Positions 1 to 11,032 of a DNA stretch of 64,000 bases are shown here, piece after piece. Positions within the stretch are counted from its first letter, which is position 1; the number at the start of each line of letters is the position of its first letter. This DNA comes from Phanerodontia chrysosporium (Eukaryota > Basidiomycota > Agaricomycetes > Polyporales > Phanerochaetaceae). The notes beneath the pieces are model-generated. The model did no database searches. It saw only the letters and a program-made list of their open reading frames with translations, and was not told the origin of the DNA. Location of the stretch: NCBI GenBank assembly GCA_001910725.1, contig MJGA01000009.1, positions 744,001-808,000 of the forward strand, read 5' to 3'. The translations under genes were made by a program, and so were the position numbers.

Positions 1-108
1 TGCGGTGCTGCCACGGACGCTCCGGCCACGCACGCACACGCGAAGGTGCCGCCGCAGGCGACGGAGGAGGAGGCGCGTCCTGCGAAGCGGCGGAGGACGC
101 GTAGGTGA
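1..108 (+). CDS. 3' end of an unidentified gene (partial)
   Basis: The first 35 codons are open from the window edge to a TGA at 106-108. The peptide is Ala/Pro/Glu-rich and ends in a strongly basic run, PAKRRRTRR, which resembles a nuclear localisation signal. Only the C-terminus is inside the window, so the product cannot be named. Codon use is GC-rich like that of the neighbouring genes. It could also be chance read-through. Confidence 0.4.
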   Translation, partial: CGAATDAPATHAHAKVPPQATEEEARPAKRRRTRR

Positions 109-533
109 CCGGCGTGAGGGCGGTTAATGGTGCTGTGTGAGGCGGTGGTCCCCCTGGCTGCGAGCAGTGCTCCGCGAGGTGTGGGGGATTGCGCGATTGC
201 GAGGACCAGAGGACTCTGCAGCCGAGCGGGAAATAAGCTACGCTTGACGTGTCGACGGGCTGACCGGTGCTGATTACTGGGGGGCACGTAGATATAGAGG
301 TGTCCTCAGGATTAATCCCGTCTTTATTTGGTCTTTGGTCGTTCTGCCGGATTGTGTACTTGGTTGAATGTGGTCCTCTGTACGCTGTCATGCGCTGTGT
401 ATTGTTGGAGGTCATATCTGTTTTCTGTCTTGTTGTATCTCTTACGCTGTATCTGCATTCTACCATGGTGTATTCTAGGTCTACACACCTTCTCCTGCGA
501 TTCACATCGTGGCTTAGGGCTCTGCATTGCAAA

Positions 534-786
534 TTACCCCCTAGAACTTGAACAAGATCGTTCCGGGTGTGGAAACCCGCTGTTGCACTGTTAATCCATA
601 CATTTGACCCAAGTCCCAACACGCTCTCTCTGTCCCACTCATCGAAAGCAAGATAGCTTGCGAGCCCTTGGACGCCCACCCACCGGTGCATGTTCAGCTC
701 ACGCAGCCGCTCCACGGCTAGATAGACAGAGTCTTCGCCATCTGCGATGTCCTCCTGGCTGACTGATGCAATCCAAAACCATCCAA
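534..786 (-). other. Short open stretch without a start, possible gene remnant
   Basis: The 109-851 interval holds no gene I recognise. On the minus strand one frame stays open for about 84 codons (786 down to a TAA at 534-536) and has a protein-like composition, with pieces such as GWFWIASVSQEDIADGED and LNMHRWVGVQGLASYLAF. There is no ATG near its upstream end, only an internal one, and a TGA lies just upstream. It may be a relic exon or chance. Confidence 0.2.
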
Positions 787-851
787 TTCATTACAGGGTA
801 TACATATTTACATAATGACTGTTAGGGATATGGGCACGACTTGTTGCTGCT

Positions 852-1462
852 TCACGAGATTGTGATCTTCTTCGGTGCCTGCTCCGGCGTGGTCTTCGGG
901 AAGGTCACCGTGAGGATACCGTTCTCCATTGAGGCCTTGATCTCCTCGGGCTGCGACGTTCGGTGGTCAGCACACGGTTCTTCGTAGCATAGGCCGGGGG
1001 GATGCCCACATACCTTGATGCCCTGCGGGAGCGGGATCGAGCGCGAGAACTTGCCGAAGCGGCGCTCGCGCACGGCCCAGCCGTTCTCGTCCTTGTTCTG
1101 CTCGAACTTGGACTCGCCAGAGACGGTGAGCGTGTTCTGGTGCACGTCGATGCTGACGTTCTCCTTCGTGAGGCCCGGGAGCTCGAACGTCGCCGTGACG
1201 ACGTTCTTCTGCGCGTCCTCGTGCACGTCCATCCTGCGAGAGCCGCCCGTCAGCGTCCGACCTCGTGCGGGAACGCCACCGACAGAGCTGCTTACCTAGG
1301 CCTGAGCACGCGTGAGGCGTTGTCTCCGTTGCCGGCGCGCCGCTGCAGCTGGCCGCTGTTGCCCTGGCCCTGGGAGCCGCCGACGCGGTTGTTGAACGCC
1401 TCGTCAAAGAGGCGGTCGAACTCGGAGAGGGAGAAGAAGGGCTCGTAGAAGAAGTTCGACAT
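852..1462 (-). CDS. Small heat-shock protein, Hsp20/alpha-crystallin family
   Basis: ATP-independent chaperone that binds unfolding proteins in the cytosol. Three exons (1462-1296, 1233-1014, 950-852) with introns of 61 or 62 and 63 bp give 161 residues, the usual length for fungal 16-18 kDa Hsp20. The N-terminus MSNFFYEPFFSLSEFDRLFD is typical. The alpha-crystallin domain begins near residue 57 (MDVHEDAQKNVVTATFELPG), carries LTVSGE and a GRFGKFSR-like segment (RRFGKFSRSIPLP), and ends with the conserved GILTVTFPK; the C-terminus is KKITIS. The first junction splits an Arg codon (AG|G). Two perfect heat-shock elements and a TATA box lie upstream on this strand, so heat induction is expected. 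Confidence 0.93.
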
Positions 1463-1565
1463 CTTGGAACGGGGTGGTGGTCAAGTCGAGTAGCGGAGTA
1501 GTCGAGTGTAGAGGACTTTGTGTTGGTCTTGCTTGTCGTTGCTGTCCTCGCGCTGCGGGCAGGGA

Positions 1566-1571
1566 CTTATA
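1566..1571 (-). promoter_or_regulatory. TATA box of the Hsp20 gene
   Basis: TATAAG on the minus strand about 105 bp upstream of the Hsp20 ATG at 1462, between the start codon and the heat-shock elements. Confidence 0.6.
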
Positions 1572-1669
1572 TCCGCTGGCCATGGGGGCACGACGGCGCC
1601 TGAGGAGAGTGCTAGAAAGCTCGCGTGTGGCGTGCCCGAGAGTAAGTGGGTCCCTGTGGGCCCTTCTCC

Positions 1670-1682
1670 GAATCTTCTCGAA
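1670..1682 (-). promoter_or_regulatory. Heat-shock element 1 (perfect three-unit HSE)
   Basis: GAAtcTTCtcGAA matches the HSF consensus nGAAnnTTCnnGAAn at all three units. It lies about 210 bp upstream of the Hsp20 start and about 100 bp upstream of its TATA box. Confidence 0.8.
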
Positions 1683-1708
1683 CCGACAGCGAGGCTGGCG
1701 CATCCCGC

Positions 1709-1721
1709 GAAACTTCCCGAA
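1709..1721 (-). promoter_or_regulatory. Heat-shock element 2 (perfect three-unit HSE)
   Basis: GAAacTTCccGAA is a second perfect three-unit HSF site 26 bp beyond the first. Two trimer sites this close are typical of strongly heat-induced Hsp20 promoters. Confidence 0.8.
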
Positions 1722-2250
1722 TGTCGCGGAGAGAGCGCCACGAGGACGGCGCTCAAGTCGGACAGGCGCTTCAAGCATGTGCACTCGGCTCGGAGATCGT
1801 GCGTGCGAGTCGCAGCGTCGCCGCGGATGGACTGGACACGACAATTGTTAATATCGAGAGCCCCCGGGACCTCCCCTTACTCGCACACCAAAGCTTGCGA
1901 TGACATGTATAATACATTGACTACGAGCACAATAATGACACACTAATATAACGGCTACTGTAGGCTGAATACCTTATTGCATGGAGGTTATGGGTTATGT
2001 ATGTTGCACCGAAACAAAGAACGACGGGGAAGAGCCGAGTCCAGGTGGAGAAAGGTATACTGTGAAGATTGAAGGGGGGGAGGGAGAGAAACATCCCACG
2101 TGCACTACGTCCGCTCCTCTGCCAGGCGAACCCCTCATCACTTTTTTTCGTCTTTATGTCGCCGCGCGCACACTCGTCGCGAGCTGGCTGCCAATGCGCC
2201 GAGCGGCGGCGGCGGCGGCGGGGAGAGACACATGGAGAGGAGGAGCGCGC

Positions 2251-3389
2251 TCAAGGCTTGCGGAACTCGCAGAGCACCGTGTAGATGGTGTTGAACGCTG
2301 TGTATATCTCCTCCCTGACCTAGTGGTCGGCGAAGGCAGTGTCAGCATCCATGAACAAGAGCGAAACCCAGTGGGCGCGGTCTAAGGTGGATGGATAGTT
2401 ACCTTGGCACCCGTGAGGACGATCTTGCCAGACACGAAAATGAGCAAGACGACCTTGGGCTTGATCATCCTGTAGATCAGACCAGGGAAGAGCTGCAACA
2501 GCGTCAGCGCGGCTGACGACGCCATGAAAAAAGGACGACGCACCTCAGGCTCGTAGGAGCTGAACTGTCCGTGACTGTACGCCAGACCCTCGAGTCGGAT
2601 CGGGAACTTCACGTCGCACGAGCCGACAATGTTCTGGATCTTGAACTCGGAGAACTTCGCATCAAAGCCGAGCTTCTGAACGATGCGCGCGTACTTGCGC
2701 GACGCGAGCCGCGAGTCGTCCTCGGACTTGGCACCGGTGACGACCATCTTGCCCGAGGCGAAGATGAGCGCGGTCGTCTTCGGGTCGCGGATGCGCATGA
2801 TCACCGCCGCGAAACGCTACGGACGGGACACGACGGATAGTCACCGAAGACTCTCGTCAGCGGACTAAACGGTACCAACCTTAGGGTTGTACTCCGCGTT
2901 GCGCGCGTGCAGCGCAATCGTCTTGAGATCGAGCCGGCAGTCCAGGTTCACCGTCGCGACGATGTTCTGGAGCGTCGGCACGATGCCCTCGACGGCAGTG
3001 ATGTGCTGCTGCTCGAGCGTCAGCGGGGCGGGGGTCGAAGGGATCGTCGTCGGCGCGGGCGTAGACGGGCCTGCCGCAGGGGTGTGGCTGCCGCTCGCAC
3101 TCGGGGATTGCTGCTGCTGCTGCTGCGGCTGGCTCTGCTGCTGGGCCTGAACGGGCTGCGTCGGCTGGGGTTGCGACTGGTACGCGACGGGCGCAGGCCC
3201 AGGGAGCGCGAGGCCTGTCGACGGACCAGGGAGGCTCGGGTAGGTGGAGTACGGCAGCGCAAGGCCGTTCGCCTGCGGCTGGGGCTGCTGGGAGTAGGGC
3301 TGGGGCTGCGACTGCTGGTACTGCTGCTGAGGCGGTACAGGAGCCGAGCGACCGAACGTGACCTGGCGCGCTGGGAGTGCGAACGACAT
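2251..3389 (-). CDS. tbp1: TATA-binding protein (TBP)
   Basis: Core promoter-binding subunit of TFIID, TFIIIB and SL1-type complexes. Four exons (3389-2880, 2816-2544, 2492-2403, 2319-2251) with introns of 63, 51 and 83 bp give 313 residues. The first about 130 residues are a variable Gln/Pro/Ser-rich arm with a run of six Gln near residue 90. The saddle follows as two direct repeats: repeat 1 with [39 protein letters not shown]; repeat 2 with [34 protein letters not shown]. The C-terminus VREEIYTAF...CEFRKP is canonical. I chose the ATG opening MSFALPARQ at 3389 rather than an upstream in-frame ATG, because it fits a TATA box at 3548-3555 and the usual 5' UTR. Confidence 0.97.
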
Positions 3390-3547
3390 TATTGCGTGCT
3401 GGTATCGGGGTGTGTGTTCGTCAACAAACAAGGAGCGCAAAGAGCTCGAGAGTGCAGGTCGTAAAAATTCTAAGATTTGGTGGATTTAGCAACCGTGGGA
3501 AAGTTGCGGGAGGGAAAAGAGTGCGTTCAAGATTGCGAGCTCGAGGT

Positions 3548-3555
3548 CTTATATA
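3548..3555 (-). promoter_or_regulatory. TATA box upstream of the TBP gene
   Basis: TATATAAG on the minus strand, about 160 bp upstream of the chosen TBP start. The match is good; use as a promoter is inferred from position only. Confidence 0.5.
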
Positions 3556-3559
3556 CCCC

Positions 3560-4638
3560 TACAATTTTAAACTCCGACACAAAAACTTTCGGCTGCTTAT
3601 CAATCAGCCACATCAAACTTGGTTCCGTCTGACGACCACCATCTCCTCGCTCGTTCCGCTCGCTCTGCCTCGTTTGCTCAACGTTGGTCTCATCGACGAC
3701 AACGATGGAGGGACTTTGACCGTACTTCCAGCTCTGACTGTCAAACAACTCTGAAGAACGCATCCGACGACGGTCAGGGCCCGTTGTTATCTACGGCGCC
3801 TCGGCCGCCGGCTCTGGAAGGATCTCCACAGGAGTCAGCCTGCAAGCGCCGCGTCCATCTCTGTAGCGACGCCCACCGCGTTTGGCCGTCCGCTTGTCCT
3901 CCATGCTTGCTCGCACCTCGCATGCGTCCGGTGGCGGACGCGTTGCCAGGGGTACGTCTGCAATCTTCGCTTGGACAGCGAAGTGTCCCACGCCCGCGTG
4001 CGCCGTCGGCGCTGCAGCGGAACAGCGCGCCCGCCCACTTTGCTCCCGCTGCCGACGTTCTGCACGGTTCGGCGCGCGTCGTGCCAGCCCTCGCTCGCCC
4101 CGAAATGTGCCTCCGCGCCCGCTCTGCCTATCGCCGGCGCACGAGGCGTGCTGCGCAGCCCTGCTGGCAACTCACTTGGCGACTTCTGGCGCCCTCGTAT
4201 CTGGGTTCGCGTTCCTACGTCTGCTGTCTCCTATGATACGGCTGGGGATTTCCCGTTTCGTGTCGGTGGCTGCATCGTAGGTGCAATCGCCTGCGAGTGG
4301 CGTCCTGGCTGCTGCGTGCCAATCATACGCCACCACGTTGGCATTCGTGCGGCCCCTGTGATCCGACCCAACACGACACTGCCTGCTGTGCACTGGACGA
4401 GTGGCTCATGAAGTTGGCTCATATAGATCGAAGCTCGAAGCGCATCGCTTGCTTATTGAGCTGTGATCTCGACATGTTAACATCCAGAGAAGTGTACATT
4501 AGGCTTCACTAATACACGCGTATTGCACCGAAACAAAAGCCCGACCCTAGCCCATTATACGAGGAACGCCCTAAGACCCTAAGAAGAAAGAGCGGACACA
4601 CAGAAGACAAAGCAAAAGTCCAACTCGGGCTGACAGCG
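3560..4638. other. Intergenic, no supported gene
   Basis: About 1.1 kb between the TBP promoter and the DUF6593 stop. Several frames stay open on both strands from 3620 to 4410 because the DNA is GC-rich, but none shows a recognisable domain, a convincing splice pattern or a good start context. It probably holds promoter and untranslated sequence; a lineage-specific gene cannot be excluded. Confidence 0.4.
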
Positions 4639-5340
4639 CTATGCGCTCATCTCGATACCGCCCTCACACGGATCCGTGCCGTGTTCTTCGGGCGACTGCT
4701 TTGCCAGCTTCTCACGTCGACGCTTCTCGAGGATGACAAACGTCAGCACGACCATGTCGACGTCCAGATCGCAGCCCGGCTTGATCTTGAGCACCCATTG
4801 CTGCTCGCCCTTGAAGTATCCGTCCTTCACGAGCTCAGGCGTGTGCCGCGCAACCTCTTCACCTGTGCTGCGCTTCGTAAGCTGTATGTGCGGGACGACG
4901 GCGTGAGGATCGAAGTCGCAGGAGCAGGATGCAGCACGACGCACGACATATCCGCTGCCTTTGGCGTATTTCCAGCGGTACTCCTCGTTGTCAGTACCAA
5001 GGAAGTATCTTGCTCTGCAATACCACGATGAAAATGAGCTGCGTGGCATCCAGGACATGACGACGTACGTGCTGAAAGTGCTCCCGAGCTTGTACAGCAG
5101 CTCGCGGACCTCGAGCGTCTGATCCTCGCCGTCGAAGATCCTGCTGCGCACGACCGGGTGCGCGCCCCAACGACGCCACTCCACCTCTGCGACGGTCCCT
5201 TCGACGGGGCGCGCGATGCGCGTCACAGCCGTCCGTCGCAGCCCGCTCCCTGCAGTCGTCGCGACCCGGTACTGCGCGACGCCGTCTGCCGACACCAGTG
5301 TCGTCTGCATGGGGTCGTTCGGGATCAGGTACAGGTTCAT
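4639..5340 (-). CDS. DUF6593-type protein (first copy)
   Basis: Function unknown. Two exons (5340-5069 and 5014-4639) separated by a 54-bp intron, 215 residues. The protein opens MNLYLIPNDPMQTTLV and shows the pattern I associate with DUF6593 of Agaricomycetes: a YRVAT strand, VEGTVAEVEWRRWGAHPVVR, then, across the splice, STARYFLGTDNEEYRWKYAK, where a GTDNEEYRWK turn precedes the second sheet. It ends with a charged tail. An in-frame ATG at 5442 would add 34 residues, but a TATA-like element at about 5440-5449 favours the start at 5340. No signal peptide. A second, divergent member is at 62576-63432. The family assignment comes from memory of the pattern and would be settled by a profile search. 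Confidence 0.72.
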   Translation of the reverse strand: MNLYLIPNDPMQTTLVSADGVAQYRVATTAGSGLRRTAVTRIARPVEGTVAEVEWRRWGAHPVVRSRIFDGEDQTLEVRELLYKLGSTFSTYVVMSWMPRSSFSSWYCRARYFLGTDNEEYRWKYAKGSGYVVRRAASCSCDFDPHAVVPHIQLTKRSTGEEVARHTPELVKDGYFKGEQQWVLKIKPGCDLDVDMVVLTFVILEKRRREKLAKQSPEEHGTDPCEGGIEMSA

Positions 5341-5442
5341 CGCGGTGCGCTGCACGAGACGAGGGGCGAGGGTGTATAGCTGTGAGGCGGATTCGGGCGT
5401 GGGTGGGTGGGCTGCGGCACCCCCGAATGGCCCCCAGTGCAT

Positions 5443-6134
5443 ATATGCCGCCGCGGCTGACGACGGAGTAATGCGCGATGGCGAGCAGAGGGACTGGGAG
5501 GACCCGAAGACGGTCCAGCCCTTCTAGTCGAGAGCACAGTGACGCATGTCTATCCAACGGGCGTCGTGTCGGTGTGGTCAGCCCGCATCCCCGGCAGAAG
5601 ACCGATCATCCGCAGGCTTCTGGTCCTTTGAGAGTCGTAAGGGTCGATGTATGCGGTCAGAACTGACCATTGAGCTTGATGCGGCACTGCGATGGAAGAG
5701 CTCTCGCGCCAGGACATGCCGAAGCTCGGTCGAAGCGAGCTGCGTCGGCACGTTACGTCCAGGTTTCTGGACGATCACCCCTGACATCGAGCCATGTCGA
5801 TATTTCCTATGGAAGGGAGAAGGTACACCGACGTTCGTCAGAGAGGCAGAGCTCAACAGGTAGTAGGAGAGGCAGCAGAGAGGTGAAGCAGATGAGAGCA
5901 AGAGGCAATATAGGCGACGCATCAATCCCGACTCAAAACATCGGAGCGAATTCCCCGCGGGGGTGATTGGCGCGGCCGGCGACGACGACCCTCTGCCTTA
6001 CGACCATGCGGATACGCTCATCTTCTTCACTTCCCTGCGGACCGCGAGCTGCATGCATTGTAGCGAGCGTGATTCAGTCAGCTGCTCTTCCACATCAGTC
6101 GGTCTGAGCTCGGTAGCGGCGGCGGCCAACGGCA
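5443..6134. other. Intergenic promoter interval
   Basis: About 690 bp between the start regions of two divergent genes (DUF6593 to the left, GH88 to the right). No gene-like reading frame or repeat was recognised. It presumably carries both promoters. Confidence 0.5.
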
Positions 6135-6140
6135 TATAAA
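6135..6140 (+). promoter_or_regulatory. TATA box of the GH88 gene
   Basis: TATAAA 41 bp upstream of the GH88 ATG at 6181, with a short CT-rich leader between them. Confidence 0.6.
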
Positions 6141-6180
6141 GGTCTCTCTCGCCCTCGAGTCCCCGCAGGCCTTTCAAACG

Positions 6181-7779
6181 ATGGTGTCGAACTCCCTGAA
6201 GGCCCTCGTCCTCCTCCTCGCCGCCCCGTGCGTGCTCAGCGCGAATGTCTCGCTCCCTAGCGAGCTCTTCTCGCCGCTCGTCGCGCAGAAGATCCTCGCG
6301 ACGGCCCAGCAGACCCAGAACCCGCCGAAGTACCCGCAATGGACGGACCGCGACCAGGGTGTGTGGCAGTACTTCAACCCCGATACCTGGACGAGCGGGT
6401 TCTTCCCAGCGACGCTGTACGAGCTCGCGCGCCGCACCACGCTCTGTCCGTCCGAGGTCCCCGCGCAAGCCCTCAACGGCACGGACTGGGTCCTCCTTGG
6501 CCAGACTTGGAGCGCAGGAGAGGTCCCGTCCGAGACGCATACTGGAGTAGGACACGACGTCGGGTTTTTGAGTTTCCCCTTCGTGGACGAGCTCCAGCTG
6601 TGAGTATATGCTCTGTAGATGGCCTCCTCAAGGAAACTGACAAGGTCGCAGGCACCCGGACAACCAGTCTGCAATCACTGCGGTGAACGACTTTGCGAAC
6701 CACCTTGCTGGTCGGTTTGACCCCATAGTGGGATGTACGAGGAGCTGGGACACTAGCGACCCCACGGATTTCCAGGTATGTCTCGGTACCTTGCGGATAT
6801 CCATGCACCCTGACGTAGGATACAGGTCATCATTGACAACATGATGAATTTGGAAGTACTGTTTGTGTCGGCAAACCTTACTGGGAATCACACCCTCATT
6901 GACATCGCCACTGCGCATGCCGACCACACTGCACTGAACCACGTCCGTCCCGATGGGTCTTCGTTCCACGTTGTGGACTACAACTCAACCACCGGCGAAG
7001 TCATCAGCAGGCACACCTCCCAAGGGTATGCTGACAACAGCACCTGGAGCCGCGGTCAGGCCTGGGGTATCTACGGGTTCGCGAATAGTCAGTTCGTCTA
7101 GTAACCGACCTTCCACATCATCTCTGACCTCTCCTGTAGTGTTCCATCATACGCAGAACACGAGTTACCTCAACACTTCGCGCCACATGGCGTCGTACTT
7201 CATTGACAATATTCCCGATGACGGCATTGTTCCTTGGGACTTCAATGCCCCGCTCGATCCACCGCGCCCTGCAGACTCGTCAGCAGCAATGATCGCCGCG
7301 AACGGGCTCATCCTTCTCTCTCAGGGCGAGCTCTCGCTCTCACCACCCAACAAGACCGGCTCTGACTTCTACCTGAACACCGCGATCGAGGTACGTCCGC
7401 ACCGCTTCACCACCTAGGATAAACCCACTGACTGCCACGGCAGATTATCGCGAACAACACCGCGCTCGCATGGCGCCCAAGCTGGCAGAGCCTGCTCGCG
7501 AACGGGACGGTGAACAACCCGCAGCACAACAACCTGACGGGCATCGTCTACGGCGACTACTACTTCGTCAAGGCTGGCAACGACCTCGTTGCGCTCGGCG
7601 TCGCGACATGCAACGGCTCCCTCACGGGCACGCTGCCCACCGCGCCGACGAACGTGTCCGGACCAGGTCCTGCGCCAACTCATACTGACACGGCAGACGC
7701 GAATGCTGCGGCCCACGTCAAGCCTCTGGCGGCGCTGTTTGCTGGAGCTGCTGTCATGGCTGGGTCGTTCCTGCTGTAA
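6181..7779 (+). CDS. Secreted GH88-type unsaturated glucuronyl hydrolase
   Basis: Expected to remove unsaturated uronic acids from the ends of lyase-cut polysaccharides outside the cell. Five exons (6181-6599, 6652-6775, 6826-7087, 7140-7390, 7444-7779), introns 50-53 bp, 463 residues. A signal peptide covers about residues 1-20 (LKALVLLLAAPCVLSA). The alpha6/alpha6-barrel signature is clear: WTSGFFPATLYELARR, DFQVIIDNMMNLEVLF with the conserved Asp, WSRGQAWGIYGFANM, and GIVYGDYYFVKAGN near the end. Family members catalyse by hydrating the 4,5 double bond, using two Asp. The C-terminus has a Pro/Thr linker followed by a hydrophobic tail (LAALFAGAAVMAGSFLL), suggesting a GPI anchor or wall attachment. 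It stands alone, with no polysaccharide lyase beside it. Confidence 0.93.
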
Positions 7780-8517
7780 GATGCGGAACTGGACAGGGAA
7801 CTGGGAACAGTGGGCTTGAACAATTCGTTGGGTCATGTACTTGGACTATCGGCTCGTGGACATTCTTGGTACACCCGTGAGCATGTTCAAGGCGTATGTT
7901 ATAAGCCTCGAGCCGATTGGCAAGTAATAGGATTTCACTAACATGGCACGGCGTATGATAGTGGGCAGAGACCTAGTCTGATGACACAACGCAGGACAAC
8001 TCATATGAGTGGAGAGGTGGCAGCGGCTGAATTGAGTGGTCAATACATCCAACGCATGCCTAGCCAGACGACCGAGTGGCCGCGTGTGCTTCCAATCAGG
8101 ATAGCGTGGGGGCCAGTCTATAGCTTGCTGCACCTATGATATACGAGTAAGTCTATATTACAGTCAGTGTTTCGAGCAAATGGCACATGCATAGTTCCAC
8201 GTACATGAGTATCCTGCCGTCCACCGGTGCCATAGGGCCCTGCCCTCGAGGACGTAAGCAGGGCATCCTTCAAAGAGAATACATTACTTATGTATCGCCC
8301 TGCATACGCTCTCACAGCTTGTTGTACTCTGTTGTCTTGCTCAGTGTTTGCATTCGGGATCGATACTCAAGCATCAGGAACCAGTCTCGCTGGGTGCTGC
8401 ATATCTATTTGGTCCTTTGTTTGGCATGAGCGCCTAGGACTCGGTCTGAATGTGCTGTATCTTGTCCCAGACCTTGACCACTCCTCTTCCAGTCTCAGAT
8501 CTGCACCGTCGGCCGCC
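7780..8517. other. Intergenic
   Basis: About 740 bp between the GH88 stop and the SPF45 start. It is AT-richer than the genes, and no coding pattern, repeat or RNA gene was recognised. Confidence 0.5.
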
Positions 8518-10784
8518 ATGTCGGGTCGAGCAGGCGGTCTATACGGCGGCATCCAGTTCTCATCTTCCAAACCGTTTAACTCCTCCTCTGGTCCCCAAGT
8601 ATCCCCTCCACCCCTCCAACCGGCGACCGTCGCGCCTGCACCTGTCGAACAGCCCGCGCCCTCTGTTGCACCTGTTCCAGCGGCGAGCACCGCGACGAAT
8701 GACGCAACTGCCTCCGTGAAGGCTTCAGCCGGTATCTCTTCCTTATTCAAAGCTTGCATGTCGTAAAGCGTGTTATTCACACTTTCATCCGTCCATGCTC
8801 CGTCAAAGGATGGTCCGCCAGTCTTGCCTTCGCCCCAGTACGCCGCAACGTTGCACAGAAGGCCAAGCCCCCGCCGCCAAGGCTTCCGGTCGGTGCTGCG
8901 GTGGCCGCTACGATTACCGCAGCCGCAGCGCCTACGGCACCATCTGCAACCATCTCGAGTACAGCCGTGGTCTTCGCTCCTCCATCTCTCGTTGAGACGA
9001 CCACGGCTGCCTCCGCGGCCGCGCCAGTGGTACAAGACCCGAGCACCACGGCGCCTCAAACTCAGGGATGGGGAAAGAAAGTGAAGCCGCCGTCCATGGT
9101 GCTTGATGAAGATGTCAACGGCTTCAAGGCCACGCAGCGTTGTGGCAAGAAATCAGGCGGCGGAAAGAAGTACAAGAAGTGCGTGCGAGACCTTTCTGCC
9201 AACCAGCACGTTATTTACAGCTGATCTTTTTAGAATAAACATATGCCCGCTCTGCCAACATGGGATCCGAATGAAATGTACGACCCAATGAGGCCAAACG
9301 ATTACAATGAATACAAGATTTGGAAACGCAAGGACGCAGAGGAACGACGCATTCGCGCGATCGAAGAACGGAGACGCATGGAGGATCGCAAGCGGCTACG
9401 AAGCTCCAGCTACTCTGGAGAAAGTCACGCCAGTGGTTCTGAAGACGAGAGACCCAGGAAGGCTGGTGCGTATTGTTCCATTTTTCTCTCGTATCGTTCT
9501 CATACCCTGGCAGGCCGGTTTGAAGACGTCCCGAAGAGAGATTACGATCGTGAAGACGACGACTACGACCGCCCGCGAGGCTTGGGTGCCGCGCCAAGTC
9601 GCATTGCGCCGGTGGACGTCAATCTCACGGGTGATGAGGCGTACCAACGTCGGCTCGCCATGTCAAGAGGCAATCAGCCTAGTGCACCATCCGCACCTAC
9701 CTTCGCGCCCGGTGCGGCGCCTACGGGTGCCTCTGATATCGGCCGTCCACCGAGCAGCGACCGCGATGAGAACCTCCAAAGCGCAGCCCCTGTACGCCTG
9801 CCAGTCGCTGAAACTGGGGAAGAGGCGTATCTGAGGCGAATGGCGTTGTCGCAGTCGAAGCCACCAGAGACCGCGCCTCGAGCCGCATCGCCGACGCCAG
9901 AACCACCTGCGCTCGCATACAACCCATTCGTCCCGACTGCTTCTGTCCCTCCTCCGGCTGCAGCGGGCTTGCCACTCACTGGGACGGCCTTATCCGAGGA
10001 GAAGGTTCGGAGCAGCAGAGAGGCCGCTGCAGCGATCGCTGCGAAGCTGCGCGCGCTCAAGCCTCCTGAGCCTGCCGGGTCTGGCTCTGGTGCCAGCACG
10101 CCTCCCGTCGACGCTGCGCCGTCCTCCGAAGCACCCAAGCGGTATGTTGTATTGTGACCTGTCAAGAGCGCGCTCCTGACTGTACCTTCCAGACCCGATC
10201 CTGCTGGCTTCGCAGCGCGGCTCATGGCAAAGTGGGGGCACAAGGAGGGACAAGGTCTTGGCGCGGATGGCAGTGGCATTGTCCACGCTCTTTCTATGGA
10301 GCAAGTTCAAGCCGCGAAGGGTAAAGGGGAGAAGGGCAAAGGCCCTGCTGTCTCGAAGATGGGCAAGATTATCAACAAGAACGAGGACACCAAAGCGCGT
10401 GAAGACCGGGAGCGCTTCGGAGAGCCTAGCAGAGTCGTCGTTCTGACAAATATGGTTGGCCCAGAGGACGTGGAGGACGAAGACCTCCGGGAGGAGATCG
10501 GTATGTCTATTGTTGTGCGACGGGAATGAGCCCGAACTGACTGCGGCCCAGGCGACGAATGCTCTAAGAACGGGACTGTGGAGCGGGTCGTCGTTCATTT
10601 GGTCAATCCGCCACCGCCGACTGAGGACCAAGCAGTCCGCATCTTCGTGCTCTTCGCTGGTCCTGTTGGTGCGTGGAAAACGGTCCGTGAGTTGGACGGG
10701 AGGTACTTTGGCGGTCGTGCGGTTCGCGCCCGATACTTCCCCGAGCATCTGTTCCAGCAATATGCACTGGATGTACCTCTATAG
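8518..10784 (+). CDS. Splicing factor SPF45/RBM17-like (G-patch plus UHM/RRM)
   Basis: Nuclear second-step/alternative splicing factor. Six exons (8518-8731, 8809-9182, 9234-9465, 9514-10141, 10193-10500, 10552-10784), 662 residues. The start has a strong context (gccgccATG). After a Ser/Pro/Ala-rich arm comes the family block [13 protein letters not shown], then [20 protein letters not shown] and an Arg/Glu-rich stretch. The G-patch is [20 protein letters not shown], and the C-terminal U2AF-homology motif runs [12 protein letters not shown] to [14 protein letters not shown], lacking aromatic RNP residues as expected for a UHM. Two similar Ala/Pro segments ending in EAY(Q/L)RR(L/M)A(M/L)S (about 9640 and 9830) form an internal repeat. 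The 48-bp third intron is a multiple of three, so retention would keep the frame. Confidence 0.92.
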
Positions 10785-11032
10785 TTGTAGCTGCATGTGC
10801 GAACTGTATGTATCTATGTATGCGTTGAGTATCCATCGCTTTCTGTTCCTTCCGATAGTCAAGCTAGTCAAGTACGGCGCCTACCAACTCCTGGCAGGAG
10901 AGCGTGCTGCAGCTCTACGTTCCAAGCTGCATTCCACGGCCATCACCTCTCCCGTCTCAGACTCTCTCCAGACTCCCCCATACGCACAACTAGAGTCATA
11001 CAGCCCAAACAAGCCGCATCGCAGTCTGTCCG

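Noticed and set aside
267..594. Hydrophobic plus-strand frames of 88-94 codons
   Set aside because: They begin with GTG or an internal ATG, overlap each other, and look like AT-rich untranslated sequence.
3619..4411. Overlapping open frames on both strands (up to 205 codons)
   Set aside because: GC-rich DNA keeps several frames open at once; none has a domain pattern, credible splice sites or start context.
5340..5442. Upstream in-frame ATG for the first DUF6593 gene
   Set aside because: A TATA-like element overlaps it, and the added 34 residues look like translated leader.
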